The notes: generated from the sequence alone by a model not told the origin. A DNA stretch of 64,000 nt from Cricetomys ansorgei (GCA_026225945.1 JAMJFZ010001228.1:2239001-2303000), one strand, 5' to 3'; positions 10,670 through 22,029 are shown, counted from the stretch's first letter. Translations and numbers: made by a program.

Positions 10670-11146
10670 GGAGGAGAGAGCGATGGCTCAGTCTTGACCA
10701 AAGCTTCTCCACATGTAGGTCATGACCCCTTTGGGAGTGAAATGACCTTTTCACAAAGACCACCTAAGACCATCTGTATACCAGATATTTACATTAGGAT
10801 TCACAACAATAGCAAACTTACAGTTATGAAGTAGCAATGATAATAATTTTATGATTGGGGTTCACTACAACACAAGGAGCTGTATTAAAGGGCTACAGCA
10901 TTAGGAAGGTTGAGAACCGCTGCTCTAGACAGTGCTTGTCATGAAAGCATGGGGACCTGAATTCTAGAACCCACATAAAATGACATGTGGCGGCACAAGC
11001 CTGTAGTCCTAGTGTTGAGGATGCAGATATGGAAGGAACACTGGGACTTGGTGGCCAGCTCATCTTGCTGAATCAATGAGCTCCAAGTCCCAGGGATTGT
11101 CCTATGCTCTCCACATGCATGTACACAAACATGCATTTACATGTGT
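10670..11146 (+). mobile_element. RSINE1 SINE split by URR1
   Basis: The head gagcgatggctcagtcttga (10679-10698) resumes after the DNA transposon with agacagtgcttgtcatgaaa (from 10926). Then gacatgtggcggcacaagcc, cctgtagtcctagtgttgag and a CT/CA tail follow. The two halves together make one RSINE1. Confidence 0.75.
10699..10922 (-). mobile_element. URR1 hAT-Charlie nonautonomous transposon
   Basis: Diverged terminal inverted repeats (caaagcttctccacatg at the left, ggttgagaaccgctg at the right) enclose the URR1 body (gtcatgacccctttgggagt, acagttatgaagtagcaatg). Flanks gtcttgac and ctctagac match at 6 of 8 bases, fitting an 8-bp hAT target duplication. It lies inside an RSINE1. Confidence 0.85.
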
Positions 11147-11152
11147 TCTCTC

Positions 11153-11203
<51 letters not shown>

Positions 11204-11212
11204 TACACACAT
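11147..11212. repeat. (CT)n(CA)n compound microsatellite
   Basis: CT-rich run to 11184 changing into CA to 11212, at the tail of the interrupted SINE. Confidence 0.96.
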
Positions 11213-11284
11213 GCACTCGCTCTGTCAATTTCAAGCTAATGACATTTCAAACTCCTACAAAATCAGAACAACTAGTATAATTCT

Positions 11285-11690
11285 GTGAACTCTGTAGTCA
11301 TGGGATTTGGCAAGATTTTCAATATCAGACATGAAATCCCTCCTGTGAAACTGGCCTCATATCAAATCAGAAAGCAGTTGGCTGCCTCCATAACCTCCAT
11401 GGCAGTATTGTACTTCTGGGCACATTTTATCACTCAAGTCAGCATTAGAGTATCCAGAGTCTAGAATCGGGTAAGACCATCAGTGTCTTTTCTCCCCCCG
11501 GCAACCTGGCGCAGCACCTTCTGATACTGTGTAAGACAGTCAGCAGGGAGAGAGTTTTCTGGTCAGTTCAAGATTGATTTCTCTCAATCCTGTATCCAAA
11601 CTGAGCGGCACCTTCAGCAGCAGATTCTTACCATCTGGTTATCATGGGCATCCAAGAGTGATGACAATTTACGAAGAGTAGATAAAAATA
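11285..11690 (-). mobile_element. L1 3' UTR fragment (Lx-type)
   Basis: atcaaatcagaaagcagttg, gcagcaccttctgatactgt, gcagcagattcttaccatct and gcatccaagagtgatgacaa align with the same rodent L1 3' segment seen at 20285-21545, in the same orientation. Confidence 0.7.
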
Positions 11691-11734
11691 GTGTTTTTAA
11701 ATTATTAAAAATAATAATTTAGAAGAATGGGACT

Positions 11735-11785
11735 GCTGAGGGTTGGGTGGAGCACATCTGTAACCCCAGCACTGAGACTGAGGTG
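11735..11785 (+). mobile_element. B1 SINE 5' fragment
   Basis: gggtggagcacatctgtaac and cccagcactgagactgaggt match a B1 left end. Confidence 0.5.
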
Positions 11786-11789
11786 CACA

Positions 11790-12364
11790 ATCAGTCCCCC
11801 TCCCCTCAAGAAGTGTAATTTATTCACAGAGGAGCTTGATGCAGTAACCACTATCACCCTCCATAAAAGCCTGTGCTGACCACTTCAGCTACGGTCAGCG
11901 CAGACCCCTGGAAGGAACCAGCCACATACCTTGCTCAGTAGTGTTTGGGAAACCATCTTCCTTCTTATGGGAATCAAAAATATAAAATCATGGCTGTCAT
12001 AAAGGAGAGAAGCCATCTTCAAGCCATCTCCATCTAAAACCGGGAAAGCAATTGGAACAAAATGTTAGAATTAGTGAAACAGAAGTGGGGGATAATTAAA
12101 GTTTTAAAAGAAAACAAATCAGTTGGATTAAGCGAGTGCTGTGGAAAGGGCTTGAAATGAGTTTATAAATCATATAGGAAAAAACACGTCAAGAAATGTG
12201 TGAATAGGAGCGAAGAGTGGCCAGTGCTGGTTTGCCCTGTCATGGATTGAGTTGATAAGAACTTGCTGTAGCTACAGCAGTGTGATTCTGTATCGGGCAG
12301 AGTCAGACAAATAAGTCATTTTTAGATTTATTTTTAATTTTTAGTTACATATATATGTATACAG
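11790..12364. other. Intron, nothing recognised
   Basis: Unassigned; no exon found. Confidence 0.5.
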
Positions 12365-12548
12365 AGAGAGAGAGCTATTTGGGTGGTATGTGTGTGTGTA
12401 CTAGTGCCCACAGAGTCCAGATGTGTTGGATACCCCTGAAGCGGGAGATCTCGGTGGTTGAGAGCCACCTGACATGGGTGCTGGGAGCAGAACTTGGGCC
12501 TTCTAGAGCAGTAAGTGTTCTTAACCACTGAGACATGACCTCAGCTCT
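12365..12548 (-). mobile_element. B2/B3-type SINE
   Basis: Reversed: gttgagagccacctgacatg, ggtgctgggagcagaacttg, cttaaccactgagacatgac. Confidence 0.8.
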
Positions 12549-12587
12549 TTTAATACTCACTGGTCTTACAGATTTAAGAATGTAACT

Positions 12588-12835
12588 GGTGTTGGGCTGA
12601 GGAGATACTTGCATGTATAGGAGCTAAGTTCAACCTCTAGACGCTACATTTTAAAAAGCAGGTATAGTTGTGGGTGCTTGTAATCTCAGTGCTAGGGAGG
12701 TAAAGATAGGCTAGCCAGCCTAATATACTCAATGTTTCAGGCCAGTGAGAGAACCTGTCTCAAGAACTAAGGTAGACAGTACTGAGGAATGACACTGAAG
12801 CTTGTCCACTGGCTCCCAGATACACACACATATGA
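12588..12835 (+). mobile_element. RSINE1 SINE
   Basis: gggctgaggagatacttgca head, tgcttgtaatctcagtgcta, gaacctgtctcaagaactaa and ggtagacagtactgaggaat. Confidence 0.75.
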
Positions 12836-12932
12836 GACAGGGTGAGGGGGGAGAGATAAAGAGACACAAAAACAGAGAGACAGAGGTAGAGACAGAGATG
12901 GAGAGAGAGACAGGGAAATACAGAGAGAGAAA
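12835..12932. repeat. GA-rich low-complexity tract
   Basis: Irregular gaga/agac repeats following the SINE tail. Confidence 0.9.
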
Positions 12933-13009
12933 ATATGACAGTTGTAAATGAGACATGGCAAAACCACAGGGACATACAGCTTATGGTAGGAATGTTCTGG
13001 AACACTCAT

Positions 13010-13560
13010 ATCACTGTTTGGAAAGAATAAGATACTGTCCTTAACTGACAGCATTGTGCGATATAAATCCCATATGGATCAGCAAGGTAAATGTGCAGAA
13101 CAACCATCACAACATTATTAAAATCAAAGAAACAAAGTCTACCATTTAATTGCTCTCTGGTGGAAAGGAGTTTTCTGGTTGTAAACTCAATGAAGGAAGT
13201 AGCAAAGGAAAAGAAAGATTGGTTTTGACTTGATAAACATATTAGAGTTATGAATGTAAAAATACCACAAATTAAAATGAAAGTAACACCTATCATAACT
13301 AAAACAAATCTTGATGTCCTTAATAGATTAATTTGACATAAATTCATAACAGAAGCTTCATAACAGGCAGCTTAACTTGGAATATGAAGACACATTTCAC
13401 GTAATAAAAAAACCATAAATTAATAAACATAGGAGTGAACATTTAGCATCATATGCAAACAGTGAAGGGACAAAAAAAGGATATTTTGTGTCAAATGCCA
13501 ACAAAACAGGACTGTTCAGTCTGCCAAAGGTAGTGAAGATGTTATATGCTACTGAAGAAG
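13010..13560 (+). mobile_element. Possible ancient L1 ORF2 3' fragment
   Basis: atcagcaaggtaaatgtgca and the K/N-rich run around 13220-13350 resemble the far 3' end of mammalian L1 ORF2, heavily decayed. Weak assignment. Confidence 0.35.
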
Positions 13561-13589
13561 TCAGAATCAGTGTGGCTTGTTCACAGGCT

Positions 13590-14010
13590 ATCTTAGTTGG
13601 GGCTTTCATGCTGTAATGCAACACCATGACCAAAAGCAACTTGGAAAGAAAAGGCTTATATAAAAAAGATTTTCATTTAAGAGTCCATCATTGAAATCAG
13701 TCTGGACATAAACTCAAACCAAGGCAGGAGACTGGAGGTGTGGTCTGATGCAGAGTACATGGAGAGGTGCTGCTTACTGGCTTGCTCCCTATGGCCTGCT
13801 CAGTTGGGTTTCTTACAGAACTCAGGACCAAATGGCCAGTCAAGGAATTGGCACCACTAACAAGGGGCAGGGCCCTCCCCTTCCTCATAAATCACTAATT
13901 AAGAAAATGCCCTTTAGGTGTGTGTACACCTTATGGAGGCATTTTCTCAGTCTTGGTTCCCTCCCCTCAGATGACTCAAGTCTGGGTCCACTTGCCAACA
14001 TGCAGGCAAA
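13590..14010 (-). mobile_element. Solo LTR, ERVL/MaLR-type
   Basis: On +, tcttagttggggctttcatg, caacaccatgaccaaaagca, tggcttgctccctatggcct, ttaagaaaatgccctttagg and cctcagatgactcaagtctg are the reversed landmarks of a common rodent solo LTR. Subfamily not assigned. Confidence 0.75.
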
Positions 14011-14099
14011 GTGAAGGTTCTGAGAAAGCTCTAGGGTTTCAAATGTTAGAACTACCGCTCAGGGGGCAAGACTTTTCCTCAAAATACACCCATGATGTA

Positions 14100-14335
14100 A
14101 AATAGGAGAAAGCAATAGTATGCGTCTATAATCCCAGTGCTGAAGAGGCAGGTGCAGAAAGATACCTGCAGCAGCCTGGCATCCGGCTCAACCACATCTG
14201 TGAGCTCCAGGCTCTCTGAGAAGGCCTGTCTCAGAAACTAATGTAGAGAGTGATCTGGGAAGATAACTAACTTCAACTTTTGGCCTCCCCCCTCTGACAT
14301 ATGTGCGTGCACACGTGCACTCACACACACACAAA
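14100..14335 (+). mobile_element. RSINE1-type SINE, 3' two-thirds
   Basis: tgcgtctataatcccagtgc, ctgtgagctccaggctctct, ctgtctcagaaactaatgta and a CA-rich end; the head is missing. Confidence 0.7.
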
Positions 14336-14374
14336 TATTTAAATACAGCCTTTACAACATTATTTTTTAATTAT

Positions 14375-14545
14375 TTGTGTGTATGTACATGTGGTTGTGG
14401 TGTCTGTTGAAGGCCAGAAGAGGATCCTCTCGAGCTGGCCTTCAGGCAGCTTTGAGCCAATTGATGTGTGTGTTAGGAACTGAGCTTAGGTCCTCTGCAA
14501 GAGCAATGATCACTCTTAACTGCTAAGTCATCTCTCCATCCCCAA
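14375..14545 (-). mobile_element. B3-type SINE
   Basis: Reversed: aggccagaagaggatcctct, taggaactgagcttaggtcc, cttaactgctaagtcatctc. Confidence 0.75.
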
Positions 14546-15439
14546 CATTATTATTTTGTGAAATATAAGTTGTGTACAGATTAGCCCGTGGCATAATGTT
14601 TGTCATCAAATCATTTAGTAGTGAAGAGAAATGTGCAGTCTATGATTAGAGTAAAAGCACACATCCAAAAATTGCTGTGACATTCAGTATACATTACTCT
14701 TCTAGGTGACGTTGTCCCTGGTGGCCAACTCCTGGTGGTGTGATTTTGAGCAATTTTGGCTTTCTTAGTAAGTTTGTACTTTTTTTTTAGGTTTCCTAGA
14801 ACACACTAACTTTAAATCACAAAAGCGCATAATTCCACGCCCGTCCCTAGGCATCTCTGCCTGTCATTGTCTAAACCTTCCAAAGGCAAGATGTGTTTGC
14901 CTGTATTGGCTAGACATTGTTCACATGTGTTTCCCTTGTCTAAGAGATGAGAATGTCTAACGTATTTACCCTCACAAAGACATTGTGAGGAGAAATTGAG
15001 ATAAATGAAAAAAATGACTTGAAAGGAAAAAGCAGTAAGAATGTACTGAGTTGAAGCGTGTCAACTTGTATTTCTCAAGACAACAGAATTTATAATTTTC
15101 AATGATTGTCAGAACTGGGTCTTTGTCTTAGACTGAGTGCATTTTTTAAACTACTTACAAAATGTGTCTATCTAATTATATATACATACGTGCATAAAAT
15201 AAATGCGTATGTAGCCTCTAAAATCATGGTCTCTCATAGAACATTCCAGATGTTCTTTTGTGTTGTCAAATATATTAGTCCAAACATGGCTATTGAGCAT
15301 TTGAAATGTTGCTGGTATGAATGAGGAGCTGAGTTTTGGGGTCTAATAACGTCAATGTCTAAGTAGCCACACATGCCCAGTGGCTAGAGTTCTAAAACTC
15401 TAAAACACAGCATCGCCTGGACCAGGACGTAGTCTTCAG
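14546..15439. other. Intron, nothing recognised
   Basis: A/T-rich unique sequence; no splice-flanked coding piece found. Confidence 0.5.
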
Positions 15440-15605
15440 TGGTTACCATTCATTATCCTACTTGACAATCACAGTAATCTAGGATCTGGCTTTTCGTTTA
15501 GCACCATTTTATAGATCAGCCAGCAGAGCTACGGAGGCCATGTGAGTTACCCACGTAAGAGTGCTTATACATCTTAGAACCAGAATTTAAACACAAACAA
15601 ATGGA
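15440..15605 (-). mobile_element. MIR-like ancient SINE
   Basis: acttgacaatcacagtaatc, caccattttatagatcagcc and agaaccagaatttaaacaca follow the reversed MIR core (fraction of cells 'cattttacagatgagg'). Confidence 0.5.
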
Positions 15606-15805
15606 TGTCAGAGGCAGTTCTCCTTCCTATCATCTCTACTACATTTTGTTCATAACACAAGGTAGACACCCAGAAATGCTCCCTAAAAGTGATCAAAATG
15701 AACCCAGCAGGTGTCTCTATTTCATGAAGCCCTCCACTTTGAATGCAAACACCCTCTACAGGACTAATCAGATCCCAGGAAAGAAACTTCTCAGAAATGC
15801 TTCAG

Positions 15806-16175
15806 GAAGGGAGCTGGGAGATGGCTAACAGTTAATAGAGTTTGCCAAACAAGCTTAAGTTCAGATCCCTGGGACCTACAGCAAATGCTGGGCAGGAATG
15901 GCAACTGGCCTATAATTAAATTGCTTGGAAAGCAAAGGCAGAGGACCCCTAGAGCAAGATGGTGAGCCAGACTGTTCATAACTCTGTTCTGCATTTTGAT
16001 TGAGAGACCTGCCTCAATGAATAAGGTGGAAGAGAGAGAGGAGGATTTTTGACATCACTTCAGGCCTTTACATGCATGTGTGCACACAAACACAGACACA
16101 CAGACACACAGATTCAGAGGCATATACAGGCACACACACACAAGCACCCACACACATGTTACACATTCATACACT
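15806..16175 (+). mobile_element. RSINE1/B4-type SINE with CA-rich tail
   Basis: gagctgggagatggctaaca head, gggcaggaatggcaactggc, gacctgcctcaatgaataag, gtggaagagagagaggagga, then irregular CA repeats 16081-16150. Confidence 0.7.
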
Positions 16176-17193
16176 CCACACCTACGTACACAGAAAATAT
16201 AAGTATTCAAAATACCTCAGGCAGAGACTCAGCCCACTGCCTTGTGAAGCCACAGACTCTCCAGAGTCCAACCTTTCCAACTGACCATTCTTTCAGAGCC
16301 TCAGACTAAGCACAAGCAAGAAGGCTAATGTGCTGAGTATATTTGAAATACTTGGGCAGTTTTGAATGTACTCTACAGGGTGTGACAAATGAGAGTCTGT
16401 GTAAGTCGATACACCTTTCTGTGAAGGACTAATGGTTTTATGTGAATAGCAAGGCAACGTGAGACAAGCCAGTATTCTTGTTTCCTGTCAGTATTTTTAA
16501 AGTTCACTGCCATAACTCTGTTCCCCTTGACCTTTATTTGTGATACTTACCAGGGATCTGCCTTGTTCTCTGAGTTTTAACTGGACACTCCTCAGAGCCA
16601 CCCTCATTCCCCTTTCTCTCCATGTCTCATAAACGCATCCTTTCTACCTCTACTCGCTTGGATTGTTCTTTTTCTTTTAAGTCATGCTGTGATTGCTCTT
16701 TGAATAGCATTTGGCTTTCTCAAATTTAAGAACATTTTATCCTGGTGCACATAAATACATGTTAAGTAAATATTTCTCCTTTTTTTTTTTAACTGTGGGG
16801 CTTAAAAAATTCAATAATATTAATATTAATAATCAGTAATATAATATTATTAATATTATATTTTCAGTAGTTGCTTACGTATTGATGGATATTTGAAGTG
16901 AAAAAAAAATCCATCAAAGATAGAAATCTGCAAATACTCCAAACCAACAGCCTCAAACTAGTAGGAAATGAGAACCTCTTATGATTAGAAGCCAATTGTA
17001 AGCCAAGTAGAAGTTAGGCTAAGACTCTCAAAGCTGGTAGGTGATAGAAAATCACTACAACTGAAAATCTAGTAATAGCATTCCAACTTGCAACCAGTTC
17101 CTCACTCCCAGGCACATATTTACATTCAGTCAATGCTCAAAGCAACTCTTTGCTCATACAGAAGAATTCTGAACACCCTGGATTGATTGTCTC
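16176..17193. other. Intron with AT-rich hairpin
   Basis: Mostly unassigned. An A/T-only stretch at 16808-16862 holds a 13-bp inverted repeat (16821-16833 and 16846-16858, 12-base loop). Confidence 0.55.
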
Positions 17194-17220
17194 GTGTGTG
17201 TGTGTGTGAGTGTGTGTGTG
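17194..17220. repeat. (GT)n microsatellite
   Basis: GT run with one GA interruption. Confidence 0.95.
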
Positions 17221-17221
17221 A

Positions 17222-17512
17222 ATTCATGTGTGGGTAGGTAGGATGCAGTCCAGAAGTATTGCTCTTAGTATTGCTCTTCAGGCTCTGTCTGCTAAGTTGT
17301 TTGCAACAGAGTATCTCAATATTCTGGAGCTCACCAAGTAGACTAGGCTGGTGGGCCAGTGAGCCTCAACGATCCAGTGTGCCTCTACTTCCTTAATGCT
17401 AGGAGGATGAATGCATCCCACCATATCTGTTTTTACATGTGCGCTGGGGATCTGAACTCAGACTCTCATGTCTGGGTGACAAGCATTCTCTTGTCCAAGC
17501 TACCTCCCTAGT
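17222..17512 (-). mobile_element. RSINE1 SINE
   Basis: Reversed: ctggagctcaccaagtagac, taggctggtgggccagtgag, gctggggatctgaactcaga, caagctacctccctagtcc. Confidence 0.75.
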
Positions 17513-17525
17513 CCTAAAAGTTTCA

Positions 17526-17872
17526 TTGTGTGTGTATTTGTTGTGGTATATTTGTGTGTACATGTATGTGCCATCATGAGCATCTGTACGTCTGTGTGCA
17601 TCTTTACAGGACAAGAGTTGATGGCCAGCATCTTCCCCTATCCCTATCCAACTTATGTCTCAAGAGAGTGTCTCATTTAGCCAGGAGCTAGCTATTTGGT
17701 TAAGCTGGCTGACCAGAAAGGCCCTTGGGTGTCCATATCTCTACTCTTCATCTAGCTCTGGCTTTACGAGTGCTTGCCTCCTCACCTGTCTTCTACAAGT
17801 GTGCTAGAAATCTGAATTCAGATCTTCCTACTTATGCTGCAGGCACTTTGGAGCCATCCCCCAGCTCCAAAA
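17526..17872 (-). mobile_element. RSINE1-type SINE
   Basis: Second reversed copy immediately after the first: caagagagtgtctcatttag, gttaagctggctgaccagaa, tctgaattcagatcttccta, gagccatcccccagctcc. Confidence 0.65.
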
Positions 17873-18434
17873 GCTTCATTTCCTAAAAGGAATTAATTCT
17901 AGTATAGCTTTAAAATCTATAAAGAGCTGTTACTGAATTTCTAATTGAGAGATTGGATTTTTTTTTTCATACCAAATATGTTCCACAGGCAAAATCCTAT
18001 TTCATATAACATGTTTATCTAATGTATTTCCATTCAGATAAAACACATTTTTAAATGAGCTCGCATTTGTAAGTATTAGGTTTCTAATTAGCATCCAAAG
18101 TGAGACTCTGTAATAGAGTTCATCCTTAATGTGAGCAATGTTTCCTGGGGTTACAGAGCCAGTTCACACGGGTGAGATGTTAGCTGCCATCACACCAGAG
18201 CAGTTGTCTGATTCATTATGAAGGTGTGAACTTGGTCATGTCTTTGAGATGGCATCCCTCTAGAGCAGTTGACTAGATAATTGTTCCGCCCCGGTTCCTA
18301 ATCGGAACTCAGAAGGTGTGAGACCTGAGTCTGCCACTTAGTGCATCAAAGAAGCATGCTCTGAGAAGATTGACACTCTAGTAATTGGACACAAATTCTG
18401 CCATGTTTTAGGATAAAATTAAGATTCACTTCAT
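17873..18434. other. Intron, nothing recognised
   Basis: Repeat-free by eye; A/T-rich with TAAT cores around 17990-18100. No exon. Confidence 0.5.
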
Positions 18435-18630
18435 GGGGCTTGAGAAATGGCTCAACAGTTAGGAGTACTCAGCTCTTGTAGAGGACTCCAGTTCATTCCT
18501 CAGTAGCCATAAGGCAGTGAATGCCTTTCCTGTAATACCAGCTTAAGGGGACCTGATGCCCTCTTCTGGCCTCCATGGACTCGTACACACGTGTGCACAT
18601 AAACTCAGCTAGACAGATATTTATACAGAA
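18435..18630 (+). mobile_element. B3 SINE
   Basis: ggggcttgagaaatggctca, cttgtagaggactccagttc, gacctgatgccctcttctgg and a short A-rich end. Confidence 0.8.
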
Positions 18631-19219
18631 GAAGGAAGGAAGGGAATAAAAATTATTTTAAAAATGTATGTGATTGTGCTTGATTCCCCAATCCTTACTA
18701 AGACTTTAGAAAATATATTGAAGTTTGAGGTGTCATGCAATTTCTGATGACACTGACATCTATGTATAGGCGCGTGCCTATGTGTATATACATGGCGCAC
18801 TCCAAGAGCAAACTGTTGTAATGTCTGCATACTATTTGGTATCGATATGGAGTAAGGAGGACATTGCTGGTATATTGTGGCATTATGTTATCTTTTCCTG
18901 GAGAGACGTGAGCGAACTTTTCTTTACCCTAGCTAGATAGGGCACCAAGTTTACTTATAGGAGCACAGGTGAACCCCATAAAGCTGTGTCACTTCAAAGT
19001 CCTACCCATCATGGTTGATGATTTCATAGAAGCTGCATCATGGAGTATAGTTTTCAGTTAATTGCAAGGTTCCTGGATAATCAAGCATATCCCAAGATCA
19101 CTTGAGGTGGTAGGAGGGCAGGAAAGAGTAATGACTGGACTTCAAGTGAGGGTCCTGTGATCCTCCTTTGTCTACTAAGGAGAGACTATAATGACAATCC
19201 TATTATTATTACCATTAAT
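18631..19219. other. Intron, nothing recognised
   Basis: No repeat or exon recognised. Confidence 0.5.
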
Positions 19220-19445
19220 CAGTGGTTCTCAACCTTCCTAATGCTGTAACCCTTTAATACATTTCCTCATGTTATAGTGACCCCCCCCAACCATAAAATT
19301 GTTTTGTCGCTACTTTATAACTGTAACTTGGCTACTATTACGAATCATCATGCAAATATTTGATATGCAGATTGTCTTTGGCAACTCTTGTGAAGGGGTT
19401 GTTCAACCCCCAAAGGGGTCTGGACCCACAGGTTGATAACTGCTG
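19220..19445 (+). mobile_element. URR1 hAT-Charlie nonautonomous transposon
   Basis: Left end cagtggttctcaacc, body taatgctgtaaccctttaat and aaccataaaattgttttgtc, right end ggttgataactgctg. Flanks ccattaat/ccatagac match at 5 of 8. A full-length copy. Confidence 0.88.
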
Positions 19446-20150
19446 CCATAGACCTTCTCCCTCTGTTGTTCTGCTTATATTAATTAGTTGCCATGACTAC
19501 TAGGCCAAGGGACTCTCTAAACTGGAGGTAGGATGCTCATGTTATGCTGTATGACAAGAAGCCGAGAGGGACTAGTGCTGTAGCTCACAATCAACAGCTC
19601 ACAGCATAGCTTTCCAAAATAATGCTCCAATCTGAAATGTCAGTAGTACTGAGGTCAAGAAGCCACAGTGTAGATGTGTGTACACCTCTGTTAAATGCAG
19701 ATACCGAACGCAAAATCTCTCATTGTACAGAAGGGTTCTTCATGTTTAATTTGTTCTCAGAAGATCAACAAGACATTGTTTTCCCAGCCATCTGTTGAGA
19801 CAGAAATAAGCTTTACTGTTCTCTGCCTGACATTTCATCCACGTTTGTCTTAATGAGACTTCACTCTGGTTAGGGGCCTCTCCTCTGCTCAACAGATTGC
19901 CTATAAGTCTGGTTGAGATAACTGAGCTCAGCTCATGGGTTCTAGTGGAAGTTGGCTTAACCCTTTCTCTGACTCAAAGAATGGAACAAGTGTGTACTAT
20001 ATCTTCTCAGCTCTTTGTAAAATGCGTGATGAGTGAGTGGGTTTAAGTATGACATTCTTTGTTATCAGTTCAAAATCTGTAACCACTTTCCATTGGACAA
20101 CTGCTATATAAATTCATAGAAAAAAATCTAAGACCTAAGATACTATGTAT
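19446..20150. other. Intron, nothing recognised
   Basis: Unassigned sequence. Confidence 0.5.
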
Positions 20151-20152
20151 AA

Positions 20153-20182
20153 TGTGTGTGCGTGTGCGTGTGTGTGTGTGTA
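20153..20182. repeat. (TG)n microsatellite
   Basis: TG with two CG interruptions. Confidence 0.95.
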
Positions 20183-20184
20183 TA

Positions 20185-20272
20185 GGCCATGTGTTTGTGT
20201 TTGAGCATCCTTGTGTGTGTGGAAGCCAGAGGACAATCTCAATTGTCATTCTTAAGAAGCTATCCATCTTTT
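20185..20272 (-). mobile_element. RSINE1 3' fragment
   Basis: gaagccagaggacaatctca and attgtcattcttaagaagct are the reversed 3' end of RSINE1; cut off by the L1 that follows. Confidence 0.6.
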
Positions 20273-20284
20273 GATAATTACTTT

Positions 20285-21545
20285 CATTGTTGATAATTTT
20301 CATATGTGTATACATATTTCATATGTGCATATTTTTATCAACTCCAGCCCACACTGCCCCCTCCAACTCCTCTCATATCCTCCCCACCACTTTCCCATCT
20401 GAACTTTATATGCTCCTTTTTCAAACTTATTGAATCCACTTAGTGTTGCTAATATGCACATGGATGTAGGGCCATCTTATAAAGAATGGGTAGCCTCTCA
20501 GAGCCTATCCCTATTGAAAACTGATTTTCTGCCCAGAAACCAACAATTGCTGACAGCACCATAGCTGGGAGAAGAACATTGTGACCTCCTCTCTGATCAG
20601 TGCTGGGATTTGACTGCCTTAATCTTTTGCATGTCTTGTGGATGCAGACACATGCATATTATGTCTCACTCAGACTGTGGGTTTATGTGTACAGTGCCCT
20701 GTCATGTCCTGAAAATACTGTTTTGCAAGAGTCCTCCACAATCTGGCCTTTACAGTCTTCCTGCCCCTTCTTCTGTGATGATGTCTGAGCCTTGGGTGTA
20801 GAGGGAGTGAAATACTTGTCCCATTTTGATCTGACCAGTCCACGGCCTCATATTCTCTGATCACTGACCAGCTGTGAGTCTCTGTACTCATAGTATATCC
20901 AGCTGCTCCAAAGACAAGCTTCTTCCATGGAGGTTGAGAGCTACACCAAACTAGGCATAGAAAGATAAGATCTTGGGGGAACTTCAATAATACGTTTATT
21001 TAGCAGAAGAGTAGTAGTCTAAGTTCTCCCCTGTGGCTCATAACGTACCTAGTCGTGGGTTTTTACCAGAAATGGGTTCTATCCAGTGAATTGGGCCTTA
21101 AATCTAATAAGAAAGTAAATGGTTATTCTCATATCACACCTGTGCCACTACTGCACCAAGGGGCGTATATTGCCAGGCCATCTTACTGTAGCTTGCCATG
21201 TTCACGGCAGTTTAAGAGTAATGATGACTTTTCTCCCTTAGTGATGTGAATAGTGCCTTCCAGCACTATGAGAATTAATTAGTAGGGATGAAGTTTCCAG
21301 GTCAGTACCACCTTTGTTTTCCCATGTCATGTGATACTTGGTTTCCCCAAGTATGAGATATCTTCAGCAATAGATTCTTAACCATCAAATTCTGTAGGGT
21401 AACCAAGAGCAGTGAAAATAATCTGTAATATTTGATGGGGACTGTGTACTCCACTGACTAACAACTCAAAAAGAGGCAACCTATCCTGCCACCAGGGTTT
21501 TATTTGCTATCCTATACTGTCCAATAGGGGTATTGTCTCATCATT
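20285..21545 (-). mobile_element. L1 3' UTR fragment, 1.26 kb (Lx-type)
   Basis: On + the order cccacactgccccctccaac, ggatgtagggccatcttata, ccctgtcatgtcctgaaaat, tgatgatgtctgagccttgg, cagctgtgagtctctgtact, aagttctcccctgtggctca, ccttaaatctaataagaaag, accatcaaattctgtagggt and agggttttatttgctatcct follows the complement of the rodent L1 3' region for over a kilobase. The open frames within it are incidental. Confidence 0.8.
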
Positions 21546-21568
21546 ATAGGATAAGTCCATTTAAACCA

Positions 21569-21574
<6 letters not shown>

Positions 21575-21607
<33 letters not shown>

Positions 21608-21627
21608 CACACACACACACACACACA
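21575..21627. repeat. (GT)15-AT-(AC)n palindromic microsatellite
   Basis: GT run 21575-21604 meets an AC run across atac. The centre is between 21605 and 21606, giving perfect 22-bp arms (21584-21605 and 21606-21627) with no spacer. Confidence 0.95.
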
Positions 21628-21744
21628 TACAGTTATATGTATATACTTCAGAACATGTATATACTTCAGAAAGCTTCTATAAGAGTTTTCCATATGGCCT
21701 TTTCAGAGGTCTTTAGTGTTAGTTATTCCTCCCTATTTATCTGT

Positions 21745-21957
21745 CTTCATCTTGGTTTATGAGACAAGGTCTCCCATTGAGCCTGGATTTTGCCAATTTG
21801 TCCGGTCTGGCTGTCCAGGAATCCCTAGAGATCCATTTGCCTCCACATCCACAAGCATACACCACCATAATTCACTTTTTATGTGGACCCTCTGGATCAA
21901 ACTGAGACTTCACGCTTGCACAGCAAGCACTTTAACAACTATGCTATCTGCCCAGCC
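21745..21957 (-). mobile_element. RSINE1 SINE
   Basis: Reversed: gagacaaggtctcccattga, gtccggtctggctgtccagg, gaccctctggatcaaactga, gcaagcactttaacaactat. Confidence 0.7.
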
Positions 21958-22029
21958 AATCAGACACCTGGTATTTATAGGTGGAAAAGATTTGGGATAT
22001 GTAGTGGTCTAGAATGACTGTGAAATGAT

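Noticed and set aside
20670..20987. 105-codon minus-strand frame
   Set aside because: Lies in the L1 3' UTR, which is noncoding in this part of the element.
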